A DNA stretch of 64,000 nt from Triticum aestivum (Eukaryota; Streptophyta; Magnoliopsida; Poales; Poaceae): contig NC_057811.1 of NCBI RefSeq assembly GCF_018294505.1, positions 23,398,025 to 23,462,024 of the forward strand, given 5' to 3'. Position 1 is the first letter of the stretch. Each line of letters starts with the position of its first letter. The notes under the pieces were generated by a model that had not been told where the DNA came from, searched no databases, and worked only from the letters and a program-made list of their open reading frames with translations. Both the position numbers and the translations under genes were made by a program. Below, one piece after another: positions 45,640-56,425 of the stretch.

Positions 45640-46480
45640 TGTCGGCGAGCGTGACGAACCGGCCGCAGGCGGCTGCGGCAGCGGGGTCGCCATGTAGCTG
45701 CATAGGACAGTCGCGGCCTGCCACAACGGACACCGCAAGAACTCGCCGAGCTCTGGTGGGGTCGAGCCGGAGAGCAGCGCCGTGTAGTGGTCAGCGTGTC
45801 AAGGTTCTTCAGCTGGCCGAGGCTCGCCGGGAGGGGCCAGCGATGCTGTTCTCCGGGAGGCCGATGCGCCGAGCATGGTGAGGTTGGAGCAGGAGCGCGC
45901 CGTGGAGGTTCTCGAGGCTGACCGTCCGGCCCACCGCCCACGGCAGAGCTCCTCGAGGCTGGCCATCCAGCCGCCTTCGATCTGTTCTACGTAGAAGATG
46001 AGCTCGCGCACCGCCGTGATGGCGCCCTCGAGGTGGTTGGACCGTTGGAGTCGACGGCGAGGCTCTCCAGTTTGCTCCCTGGCCGGCATAAGCGAACAAA
46101 GGGGCACACGAAAACCTTCGATAGAGAATATATAGGCGTTACGTTCGGCTTCGCCGGGACGGGCCCGTGAGCGCATTGTTGCTGAGGTCGAGGTGCGTGA
46201 GCCAAGCTGAGGCGGGATGGGTACGGAGTACCGACAGGTTTGTGTCGGTGACTCGGTGAGCACCAGCCGCTCCAGCGAGGCGCCCTGGGCCGCAGACAAG
46301 TTTTCAGCCACGCCGCCGTCGGCATTGCACGACACGCCCGTCCACCGGCATGGCGACCTCTCCGTCGGGTTCCAGTCACCCAGCGCCCCCGTGCCGCCGT
46401 CACCGGGCGTGTGCCGCACCGTGCGCGTCCACGGCGAGGGCGCAGCCCATGCACGCCATGGGAACCGCGCATTACAACAG
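45640..46480 (-). pseudogene. LRR receptor-like kinase relic, N-terminal part
   Basis: Pieces of a leucine-rich-repeat receptor kinase extracellular start can be read by switching frames: GALGDWNPTERSPCRWTGVS plus CNADGG (the paired-cysteine cap), ENLSAAQGASLERLVLT, LCRPGSKLESLAVDSN, CSNLTMLG, then SLGQLKNLDTL followed by a TALLSG-type turn. Segments between them are deleted or shifted, and no transmembrane or kinase part follows. It resembles the XI-type LRR-RLKs of grasses. It is a truncated, non-functional copy about 1.5 kb beyond the WAK 3' end. Confidence 0.7.
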
Positions 46481-46529
46481 CAGCCGTGCCGCCAGTACCC
46501 GATCGCCCGCCTACAACTGCCCATGCAGG

Positions 46530-47886
46530 AGAGATGTGTGTACGAGTAGTGAAGCCATTACAATGGATTAAGAGTTGGCGCAGCGGCGTAGCTGCACCTG
46601 TTGGTGTGTCAAATTCAGAAGGAACACAACTATACAAGCAATTGGCGGGGCATGCAATGCAGCAACAAGAACAAAAACTGGAACTATAGCAAGAGCAGCA
46701 CAGGATTAATATCTTGGAAATGCAACGCAACTGCGTTGGACAAGTTCCGTTCAGGAATTTTGTGGCAATCTCTTCGTCCTTCATTCCATGTGGAGGCGGG
46801 GGGCGAGGGAGGCTTGCAGTAGTTGTGATCATGGGCATGTCCTGGTTGTAAGAATCTTCAAGGCTTGAAGAAGTGATAAAGAAAAATATAAAATCCACAT
46901 GCGTTCTTACAAATACAGCCAAAGCAACAAACGTAAACAAACTCCTACTCGGGCAGGGAAATGTAAGAAAAAGGTAAAAAAAAATGTTTGAGTCAATTCA
47001 AAATTTCCACTCTGATTCCTGATTCAAAGGGCTCTTGCCTGCTGCTTGCATGCATGACGACTGTGTTAGTTTACGTTCAATTTGCCCGTGTAATATTCGG
47101 AATAAATTATATCATTCTCTGTCCTATCCTGTTATGCGGAATAAATTGTTTTACTGTTCAACCAATATACTTGCTTCTATCACCTATCGTCTACAATCTC
47201 CCCGCAAAAAAAGCATCATCTACAGTCTACCCCAAATCACACTTATAAATAATTACATTTCCACTGCAAAGATGTGAATGTTCCCCTAAAAAAAGAATAC
47301 AAATTTGCGTTTTACATAGTACACATGGTTGTCGGATCAACCCTATTTTGGGTACAAAAAAACAACAACATAAACGTGTATTTATCTACTTAGCAGCATG
47401 AACCGCATATGAGAGCAGCAAATATATGCACATCTTTCGACCTTATCTCTTTACACAATTGTACCAGCCTAGACTCGACAACATTTACCGTATGTAAAAA
47501 AACACAGTCCAGGCAGACATACTGTATCGACGGGCGCGGCATGCCGCCGCGCGGGCTATGCTAGTATTGCGTTATAAGATCGAGTAGTACGTCTTTTGCT
47601 CCAGGTCCAGCCACACGGATCGAGTACAATAAGTACACAAAGTTTTTTAATTTTTTTGAAACACAAGATACAAAGTTTATTTTGGGTACACACTGAGTAA
47701 GAAAATAGCAACAAGAAACGAGCTGCATGCCTACATCCGAGCAAAAGGGTCATAGACACCTTTTCTGCATTCATTGTAACATAGTTCCCTGAAGTGTGTA
47801 AGCTAACTAGTGGATAAAATGTACTCTTCTTCCATACTGTATTACCTTGTCAAACACTCTCCACTTCTTCCATATATCGTTAATAC
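46530..47886. other. Spacer beyond the WAK 3' end
   Basis: No gene was seen. AATAAA on the minus strand at 47676-47681, about 200 bp after the WAK stop, is a possible polyadenylation signal. Confidence 0.45.
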
Positions 47887-48991
47887 TTAATTTGTTGCAA
47901 CACAATTTACCTCAGATTCGTCAACCACCAATGCGACATGCTCCTCGAGTGGCTGAACACCTTCCAATCTCAGCTCCACCTGTCTCATTGTTGGGCGTTC
48001 GTCCCCTCTTAACTTTACACATGCTACCGCAATTTCAGCAATTTCTTCAATTGTGTTCCCACCCTCGCTAATAACTTGCAGATCTAATATCCGCAACAAA
48101 TTGCCTTCTGCAAACAAGGTAGCAAAATGAACCACTAGACCATCTCCTGAAGCCATATAGGAAAATGGCCTCTTTCTAGTCATTAGTTCTATGAGCATAA
48201 CACCGAAGCTATAAACATCACTTTTGTCCGTGAGGCGTCCAGTGTAGAAGTACATAGGGTCTAGATATCCTAGTGTGCCTTGAACCATTGTAGTTAAACC
48301 TGATTTGTCCAATGGAATGTACCTTGAAGCTCCAAAGTCTGCCACCTTTGCTTCTAGATTATCATTCAAAAGTATGTTAGCAGACTTGACATCTCTATGG
48401 ATGATAGGTATTAAAGCCATTGAGTGAAGATAAGCTAGAGATTTAGCTGTTTCAATTGCTATCCGTAGCCTAACATTCCATGACAATGAAATTGGTCCTT
48501 CGACGTGAAGATGATCATACAGAGTTCCGTTGGAGATAAACTCATAGACCAACAATGGGACTTCTGTTTCAAGGCAGCAACCATAGAGTTTTACTACATT
48601 TCTATGGTTGATTTGTGAGAGGATAGCCACCTCATTAATAAACTCATCAATCTCCTTTTGAACCACCATCTTTGGTTTCTTGATGGCTACGACATGGAGG
48701 TCAGATAAAATCCCTTTGTAGACAGTACCATGGTACCGCCACCAAGCTCACGAGCTTTATCAAAATTGTTCGTTGCCTTCTCTAGCTCTTCCAGGGTTAT
48801 GATCATTCTTTCCGCTATATCTGCTTTTTGAGATATCAATTGTTGCAATAACTGGCCACGGTTTTGCTCGAAAAATTTACGTTTCAACATTTGGGCCCTC
48901 TGGTGCTTAAATTTGTAGGAAATGAAGTATGCAATAAGAACCAAAAGTATGAGTCCTGCCCCGCTAGCAACTCCAATGATGATGCTTATAC
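47887..48991 (-). pseudogene. WAK exon 5: transmembrane and kinase domain, with a 1-base deletion
   Basis: It follows TTTCTAG as ISIIIGVASGAG, with a hydrophobic membrane span (LILLVLIAYFISY), a juxtamembrane FKHQRAQMLKRKFFEQNRG and [14 protein letters not shown], then the frame fails at the glycine loop. Downstream the kinase is intact: [36 protein letters not shown] (HRD, so RD type), [29 protein letters not shown], ending [15 protein letters not shown] has Met where the APE-type Glu is expected. The exon is 1105 bp, one short of frame. Confidence 0.8.
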
Positions 48992-49645
48992 CTAGAAACA
49001 CCACATATTGTCAGTCTGTTTTCAAGATATGCATACCACGTGTAGATTTGATTCATGGTTGCATCAAGTAATGGAGGTATATTTAATTAGGAACTAGTAG
49101 TCAAAACTGCGACTTGAAAGTTTTGTTTATGTCCAATAAACCGACAACTTTAGGGAACATCAGGTGTGAATGAACAAATATTTAGACTACAGCTGTGATT
49201 TGAAAGTTCTGTTCTTGTTCAATAAACTGATAGTGGCAATCTAGGGTATAGAGTGAACTGAACAAGAACAAACGTATCTATTGAAACATAAGAAGTAATA
49301 GCCATTGCTTGTTATTTTTTATATTTGTCCCATTTTCATATTTCCAAAACTGAAATTCGTCACATATCTTATGATGGTGCAATTTCCATCTGACCAATAT
49401 AAATAGTACTAGTAGTTTTCATACCTTGGTCAAAGCTACAATTTTTTTTATCCATGCTTCTTAATTGCCAATACTTTTGTTTGTCAGATCCAGTATGATC
49501 CGACAAACAAAAGTATTGGCACCGTATCTCTGTATCAGAACAAGTGAATTGAAATCGAGTAACAATCAGAATACTAGAGAGATTACGGTATTATTGTACG
49601 TAGGAGAAGTCGTTGCAAATTAAAGTTGCAGCTAGCATTGCTTAC

Positions 49646-49669
49646 CTTTAATGTACTTGGAGGGGCCAC
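49646..49669 (-). CDS. WAK exon 4: 24-bp micro-exon
   Basis: Flanked by CCACAG and GTAAGC, it would add GPSKYIKG between the EGF end and the membrane-proximal segment while keeping the frame. Micro-exons of this size occur at this place in some WAK genes (recall). Confidence 0.6.
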
Positions 49670-49773
49670 CTGTGGACAGAAGAAAATGTTAAATTTAGCT
49701 GATTATCATTTCTACAAATATATGCAACAGAGGAGCATTGAAGGTCAAAATAAAAAAGAACAGTGTACAGTAC

Positions 49774-50649
49774 CTTTGCATCCGTTGGAGACGTAGGGGT
49801 TGCCGTTGTAGCCGATGTTGCAATGACAAGAATAGCCTCTGTTCCTGCGTTTGCAATGGCTGAATTTGCTCTTGCAGAGGTGACGTGCTACATCGCCAGA
49901 GCAATCCCCACGCGAACTTACATTGGCTGATGACCCATTATGCAAAACCTCCCACTCGAGAAGAATGGGAACCTCTAGGCCAACTACCGAGGTCCGGTTT
50001 TGCATGATCAGGTCGCCCTGCTGTTCAAACCAACCCTCCTCTGTTACAAACACGTACTCGGGCAACGGTATCGGGTCCTCAAGGTTGTTGATGAACATGT
50101 TGAATAGCAATCGCCTGGGCATTCCGTCCATGGTCTCAGAGATGCGTGTTTGGCAGCAGCCCATGCCGTGGCAGTACTTGCCACCACCGCTTCCACCAAG
50201 GCCAGTGCTGCTACTTACGCTTCTGTCGAAGCAGAAGGAGGCACATCCACTGATAATGTCTGGGTTCCCGTGCCCTAGCAGTGTCGCCTGTGTGTTGCAC
50301 CCGGTGACTACGAGCTCGTTCCTAGTAGACAGTGAGTAGGGCTCTTCTCCGGAGAAAAAAAAGGGGAAATCGCCAGACTGCTTTCCAACAGGTCCTCCGA
50401 ACACTAAAGACACCGGGAACCCTTGAATGGAGTTACCACTTACAAGGGCATCTTTTCTGATGACACGCACAGTGGAGTTGGCAAGTGAAATACTAACGAC
50501 CCGAAAGTCAGTGCTGCCAAGGAGCAGCCGTGGGGGGTCGACGGTTGTGTCACAGGTGAGGTTGAACCCTGGCAAGTAACAGTTGGCATCCAAGCCAATG
50601 CCAAAGGGGTATGGCACGTCCACGTCCCCACAAGACGCCAAGCAGCTAC
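49774..50649 (-). CDS. WAK exon 3: second GUB_WAK module
   Basis: It starts after ATATAG as GT-AGC-TGC, giving ...NRG-SCLASCGDVDVPYPFGIG. YLPGFNLTCDTT parallels exon 1. It ends in an EGF-like segment CKSKFSHCKRRNRGYSCHCN with GYNGNPYVSNGCKG. No signal peptide precedes it. 292 residues, open throughout, donor GTACTG. Confidence 0.75.
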
Positions 50650-51508
50650 CTATATTGTACCAAAGAGTGGCAAAATCAATTTTTTTAAAATACAACATAA
50701 CCAATTGAAAGTAATTTTTTTTTTTGCAGAGAATCAGACAATTCAGGTGTGAGCTATAGTCTTCGGAAACAAATCTTAGTTTTTTTTTCCTCTCTTGCTT
50801 GCTCCGGTTTATCACAATTTTTACCACTAGCTTCTATCACTAAATATTGTATATATCTTTCTGGGGTAGGAACGTATTAGTTGACTAACAGAGAAAAAAT
50901 GTTGGCCATGGGTGGAAGCAAGTTACATGTAACTGCTAAAAAAACCATGCACATTCATGGACTCATGGTCCACAGGAACTCTTTTATATGGTAACACATT
51001 GGAAAAACATATGTAACTTCCATGAATTATGGGGGGAAAAATCATGCATGTGGAGGATTGGTAGACGCACATCCCTGTGAAATTTGGTACACGAAACATG
51101 ACATTTGTGTGCTAGCTATTTTTACATGTAGTTATACCCGTCTCTAAATGCATGCCTTTTAATTTTATTTTGAATATACATATGGTTTTCCCTAAGCTAA
51201 ACTATAAGGTTCATATAAACACATGCGCAATTACTTCTATGAGGAGGTGCTTCTGGAATGAAGTTGGAATTCTAGGAAATACTGAAAAGAAGTCAAAATA
51301 TTCTGCAGTGGTTTACACATGTACATGTTCAAGACATCTGTATGTTTGTATATTTCAAACAAAATGAAGATGCTGTGTTTATAAACTCAAAGAAAAGCAA
51401 TTCACATCCAAGTAAAATTTTAAACACCTAAACTTAGCATTGTACACAGGCAACAAAAATGACCTTATTCATGTAAACTCACAAACACATACACAAACAA
51501 TACATTTA

Positions 51509-51667
51509 CATCCTTCCGTTCCTAAATATAAGCCTTTTTAGAGATTCCAATGCAGACTACTTACGAACCAAAATAAGTGAATCTACACTCTAAAACAGCT
51601 CTATATACATCCATATTTAGTCCGTATTGAAATCTCTAAAATGTCTTATATTTAGAAACGGAGGGAG
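51509..51667. mobile_element. Stowaway MITE in WAK intron 2
   Basis: 159 bp. Start CATCCTTCCGTTCCTAAATA, end TATTTAGAAACGGAGGGAG, TA at 51507-51508 and 51668-51669. Confidence 0.88.
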
Positions 51668-52292
51668 TATATTTCTGGAGACGTTTTAGCACTTGGAAAT
51701 GCGCATATGCTCCCAGGGTGAACATTTAAGTTATTACTAACTCCTACACTAACTTGTATCGTGCTGACAGGAGCAAATTAACTGCTTCCGGGAGCACATG
51801 CTTGAAGCTTCCAGGATAACGCTGCACCAAGATGCTAAATAAATTTAAATATTTTTTTTAAGTTTTAACAATTCTAGGAAAATAAAACTCGTAACTGTTG
51901 AGTATGCATGCAATTTCTAAAGTGAAAAGAGAATTTGTTTGCCCTGGTCAATGAAAACAATTAGTACTTCCTTAAAATGAATTTTGACAACTAAACTGGA
52001 CTTTTTACATGGAGCGAAACTGATGTATTTCATGAAAAATTAGAGCACACAAAGTCCTAGAATATCTACATGTCTGCCTTTTCAAATATATTAATCTGCA
52101 AACGCACAAAACATTTGAAGATTTACATGTGTGATTCAATTAAATATTAAACAGTAAATAATATTATTTTCATACAGAAACACATGGGCCTTTGAGTTTC
52201 CGGTGTACTAATAGCTTGTTTTCGTCTATGAATAGCTGGAGGGACCCACAAAAAAACTGGAGGGAAATATTTTGCAAGACCGTGAAGTCTGA

Positions 52293-52475
52293 GGTGGTGT
52301 TTGGTTCTCTAGTCCTAGGACTTTTTCTAGTCCCTGGGACTTTTTGAAAAAGACTCTCAAGGAGGTGCTTCTAAGGACTTTTAGCAAAAAGTCTCAAAAA
52401 AGTCCCCTCTTATTTGGTTTGCTAGGGACTTTTTTTAGTCCTAACACAAAAAAATCCCTAGAACCAAACACCCCC
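52293..52475. mobile_element. MITE with GGTGTTTGGTTC ends in WAK intron 2
   Basis: 183 bp. Left GGTGGTGTTTGGTTCT and right AGAACCAAACACCCCC are inverted copies, flanked by TGA on both sides (52290-52292 and 52476-52478). Superfamily uncertain, possibly PIF/Harbinger-like. Confidence 0.7.
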
Positions 52476-52604
52476 TGATGTGTCATAGAGAACCCGTCAA
52501 TGATCACATTTTAAAACAATCCGATTGTAGGCAGAAGGAAAAACCAAATACTGCAACATAGAAGAATAGAAATAGAAAAACTCTTTCAAAATTAAATTGC
52601 TCAC

Positions 52605-52754
52605 CTCTGTTAGCGCTGATAGCATAGCACCCATCGGGTATGGCATGGTTGCCAGTGGTTCCTGGCGGGCACCGGCACATGAATGATCCTTCTGTGTTTA
52701 TACATTCGCCGTAACATCCACTTTTACTTGGTGACCACTCGCACTCGTTATCAT
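52605..52754 (-). CDS. WAK exon 2: EGF_CA-like module
   Basis: 150 bp starting after TGTGTAG. Joined to exon 1 it reads GCK-DDNECEW, and it contains DDNECE, CYGECINTEGSFMCRCPPG and GNHAIPDGC, a calcium-binding EGF pattern with six cysteines. Donor GTGAGC, phase 1. Confidence 0.8.
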
Positions 52755-52872
52755 CTACACATGTGGAAGGATCAGGCAAAGAGAAACCCCGACTTGAACC
52801 TATATCTCACTTGTACAAAGCGCACATAGAAAGACAAATATGTACAAATGGTTCTGAAATATTGTCATGTAT

Positions 52873-54118
52873 TAAACAGAAGTATCACATGGTGAAGTGG
52901 TCCGAAATCTGCAAGCCTAAGGACCAAGGCAGCCTGGGAGTCATTTCATCCAAGCGGATGAATATTGCCCAACTCTCCAAATGGCTCTGGCGTATTCAGA
53001 CCAATGCGGGAGGCCTGTGGCTCGAGATTATCCGCAAAAAGTATCTTCGCGGTCAGCCACTGGCCTTCGCTTCTAGGTCTGGAGGATCCCAATTTTGGGA
53101 ATCGGTGATCCGTCTGATGCCGGTCTTGCGCATAGGGACTTCTATTAGAGTGGGCTCCGAGTCCGGCACATTATTCTGGCTAGATAGATGGGCAGGATCT
53201 CGCCCATTTGCGGAACGCTTCCACGCGTTATTCTCGATCTGTGTCCGCCCACAGCTCTCTGTAGCTGTGGCTTTAGCTGACTTGGGCGCCATTGCCTTCC
53301 GCCGTACCTTCCGGGCGGTGGAGCTCGATTAATGGGATGAAATGCTCGAGAGTATTGCCCTCCACCCCCCTCCCTTGAGCCCGACTCGCTATCTTGGCAT
53401 CTGGAGCCAAGTGGCAGATTCTCGACTAGATCTCTTTACCAGGCGATTGTTCCCACCCCTGGGCCGATGAAACTATTGGTGCTCTGGGAGATCAAACTCC
53501 CCTTGAAGATATGCATCTTTCTCTGGCAATGGGTCCGAGGCCGTCTCCCTTCGGGAACGGAGGTCAGAAAACGTAACGGCCCTGGGGATGGCCTCTGTCC
53601 CATTTGTTTGGTCCCGGAAGGCTGTAACCACATCTTCTTCCGGTGCCCTGTAGCGCAGTTCCTATGGAGCTGCTTCCGGGAGGTGGCTGGCGGCAATTGG
53701 TGCCATGACAACCTCCCGGACCTATTTGGGGAGGTCCTTGGGCTCCCCGGTCCTAGCCGCCCCCCAATTTGGGTGGCTTTGGGTACCCTTGCTTGGACCC
53801 TTTGGTGTACCCGCAATAAACTAGTTATCGAGCGTGTCATTCTGTGCCGTGTGACTGATGTAATCTATAAAATGTGTGGCTTCTTACAGCTCTGGAGACC
53901 GCTTAGCAAGCGGTGTGATCGTGGCGTCATCGACAACATCATGGCAGGTCTTCGTTCCGCAGCATCGGCTTTTGCCCACCGCCACCACCCCCCGAGCCGG
54001 ATCGGCTTGTTCTGTTGTGCCCCCAGCATGACTTTGTGCCTTGTTCATACTGTGTACTGATGTGTTGGATGCTTGGTCCGTTGCTTTATAATATAAAGCG
54101 GGGGAAACCTTTTTTCTC
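52873..54118 (+). mobile_element. 5'-truncated LINE fragment with a 16-bp target duplication
   Basis: The plus strand (opposite to WAK) encodes only the end of a LINE RT. AAATATTGTCATGTAT is present at 52857-52872 and 54119-54134, a perfect 16-bp duplication and the mark of target-primed insertion. The 3' end is CCTTTTTTCTC with little A tail. Confidence 0.9.
52880..54060 (+). pseudogene. LINE RT C-terminus (zf-RVT) remnants
   Basis: The first frame reads VKWSEICKPKDQGSLGVISS, then NIAQLSKWLWRI and GTLFWLDRWAG, to a stop at 53330. The second (53467-54060) has LKICIFLWQWVRGRLPSG and a zf-RVT-type CPICLVPEGCNHIFFRC, then WCTRNKL. They are joined by a frameshift, and RT is absent. Confidence 0.75.
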
Positions 54119-54984
54119 AAATATTGTCATGTATGGATTGTTTTTTTTTGACAACTCGTCATGTATGGATTTAAATTAATTAAAGTGTCACATGTTATGT
54201 AGGAGCCGTTTCAGGCATTTTGGTAGAAAGCTTCCAGCCCTATCAAGGGAAAAATATATGTCTCGCTTACTCCAACACCGAAAGAGCTCTTGCCTACAGT
54301 TCTTGCTTCACAAGGCCGACCCAACAAGTGGTTTTGGGAACCATATACCCTCTAGAACTGAGAGTGGTTTTGGGAAAATCCTGCGATTTTTCTTTTTCTA
54401 TGTTTTTCCCGGTTCCTTTAGTTTATGTAGGTTTTTTACTCCCCATGTCTTTTTTTTTCTAGTTTCAATTCCTGTTTATGTTTTCTTTCGAATATAAACC
54501 ATGTTTTTAGTAAAAAAAAAGGAGTGGGCAGTTTTTTAAGGACAGGAACAATTTTCAAAAATTTCGCGAACATTTTCTTGATCGTGTGAAACACTTTTTA
54601 GGTGTTAAGGTTATATTTTTAAGTGCAGAAATATTTTTATATTTCATGAACATTTTTAAGTGTTATAAACAATTTTCTAAATACTATAGAACTTTTTTTT
54701 ATCTCAGGAAATTTATTAAAAAAGGACAAACATTTGTTTTTCACATTTTATGTATTCTTGTGGATGTAATAAAAAATTAAACGTTTCAAAATTTTAATTG
54801 GATGGTAGAAACATTTTTTAAATTTCATGAGCATTTAAGAACATTTTTTAATGTTGTGAATTTTTCTTTAAAAAATGTGCAAGCATTTTTTTAAGTTTTG
54901 TGAAAAACTAAACGTGTGCATTTTTAAAAATATATGACTAATGAAATGTCAGGAACGCTGCAGAATCTAAGTAAAAAAAAACTA

Positions 54985-55087
54985 CTCCTTTCGATCCATA
55001 ATACTTGTTGCTTAAACGGATGTATCTAGATGTATTTCAGTATTAGATACATCTGTTTGAGCGACAAGTAATATGGATCAGAGGGAG
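54985..55087. mobile_element. Stowaway MITE in WAK intron 1
   Basis: 103 bp. Start CTCCTTTCGATCCATAATAC, end ATGGATCAGAGGGAG, TA at 54983-54984 and 55088-55089. Confidence 0.85.
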
Positions 55088-55549
55088 TACCAAAAATTAG
55101 AAAATAGAACAAGAGAACCAAACCACGGAGGGCCCCTGTAGACCAGCGTGCACTCAAGCTTGCTAAGGGGGAGATATAGATGTGCTCGATATTAAGTGCA
55201 TGTTCCCCACTAATCGACCCATGCAATTAATTATGTTTAGCACCCCCAATGGCAACCCCATATACGTTATATAGTGAGTAAGGTTTTGGATATGAGCGGA
55301 AATTTTTCTCTTGGGGTTGTGTGGTACTCGGTTACCATGGTAAACATGAATGCCGGACACATTTCAGACGTAATTTAAAACCAAATTTTGAATTCAGTTT
55401 TTTCACATAGATATACATATGTATTGAACCCATATTTATCAGAAATCTTCTACTAATGCAGCGTTAGTGCATGATACTAGGATGGTTAGCTATACATTAG
55501 GCGTTTAAATTTAAAATTTCCCTTGGTATACATGTTTATCATGCGCGGT

Positions 55550-55550
<1 letters not shown>

Positions 55551-55584
<34 letters not shown>
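55551..55584 (+). repeat. 34-base G tract
   Basis: An uninterrupted run of G. It is a strong G-quadruplex former and a likely assembly weak spot, so the true length is uncertain. Confidence 0.9.
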
Positions 55585-56425
55585 CTCATTATCGCATAGT
55601 AACTAAATTTACCGACAGGTAAACAAAACACCAAGACTATCTCAGCTCAGCTTAAACAAAAGATAGACTCTACTTGCTTATTATCGTCGTTCAGTAGATT
55701 TATTTTGATGGTAGATTTGCATGGTGACATGTGTGGTGGATATCTATAATGTCTTAGATGATCATTTCCTTTATTTTGGTATATTGTAGATACATAATTT
55801 TTCTATGTTTAGTATATCATCTTGAAAACGGAATTGGAATCAAAACAAGCACTAATGAATATCCAAGTTGCCAACTGAGTAAGTATTAAAGATTGTACGG
55901 GTATCCTTTTTCTCTATAATTCACAACACAAACTCCATTAGGAGCAGGTATCTATAAGAGGGAGACGACCCACTTGAGAGCGACATAAATGGAAACAAAA
56001 CCCTAGTCAATTCCCATATTCAATCTCGGCTACTGAACTTCGACGATCTTCTCTCTACCGTTACCAGGGCAATTAAAATAGTAATCTCAGGACTATCCTT
56101 GGCCACAGGGAGCCTGCACGTGTAGCCGGGAAGAGCTCTGCACGTCTGCATTGGCTCTTCCCTCGACGTCGTATTTCTTCCTCGACTACATCCGACTACC
56201 GCTCCATCAACTGTTCCTCGACTACATCTAGGTACACTGTAGTCATCTCTTCATCACCATCCAGATGTATGAAGTTCATTTGGCCATCTGATTATCTCAC
56301 GTGTGATATGGTTGTTGTTTGTTTATAAATGTCGTTGCTAGTTTTATGTCCATGATGACTGTGATGTTAGTTTCCATTTGGTTGATCGCTAGTTTATTTG
56401 TGATAGGATTGTCTATGTGTATGTC

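Larger units (their letters stand above)
50650..52604 (-). other. WAK intron 2
   Basis: AT-rich with no ORF of note. It contains a Stowaway MITE (51509-51667) and a second MITE (52293-52475). Confidence 0.6.
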
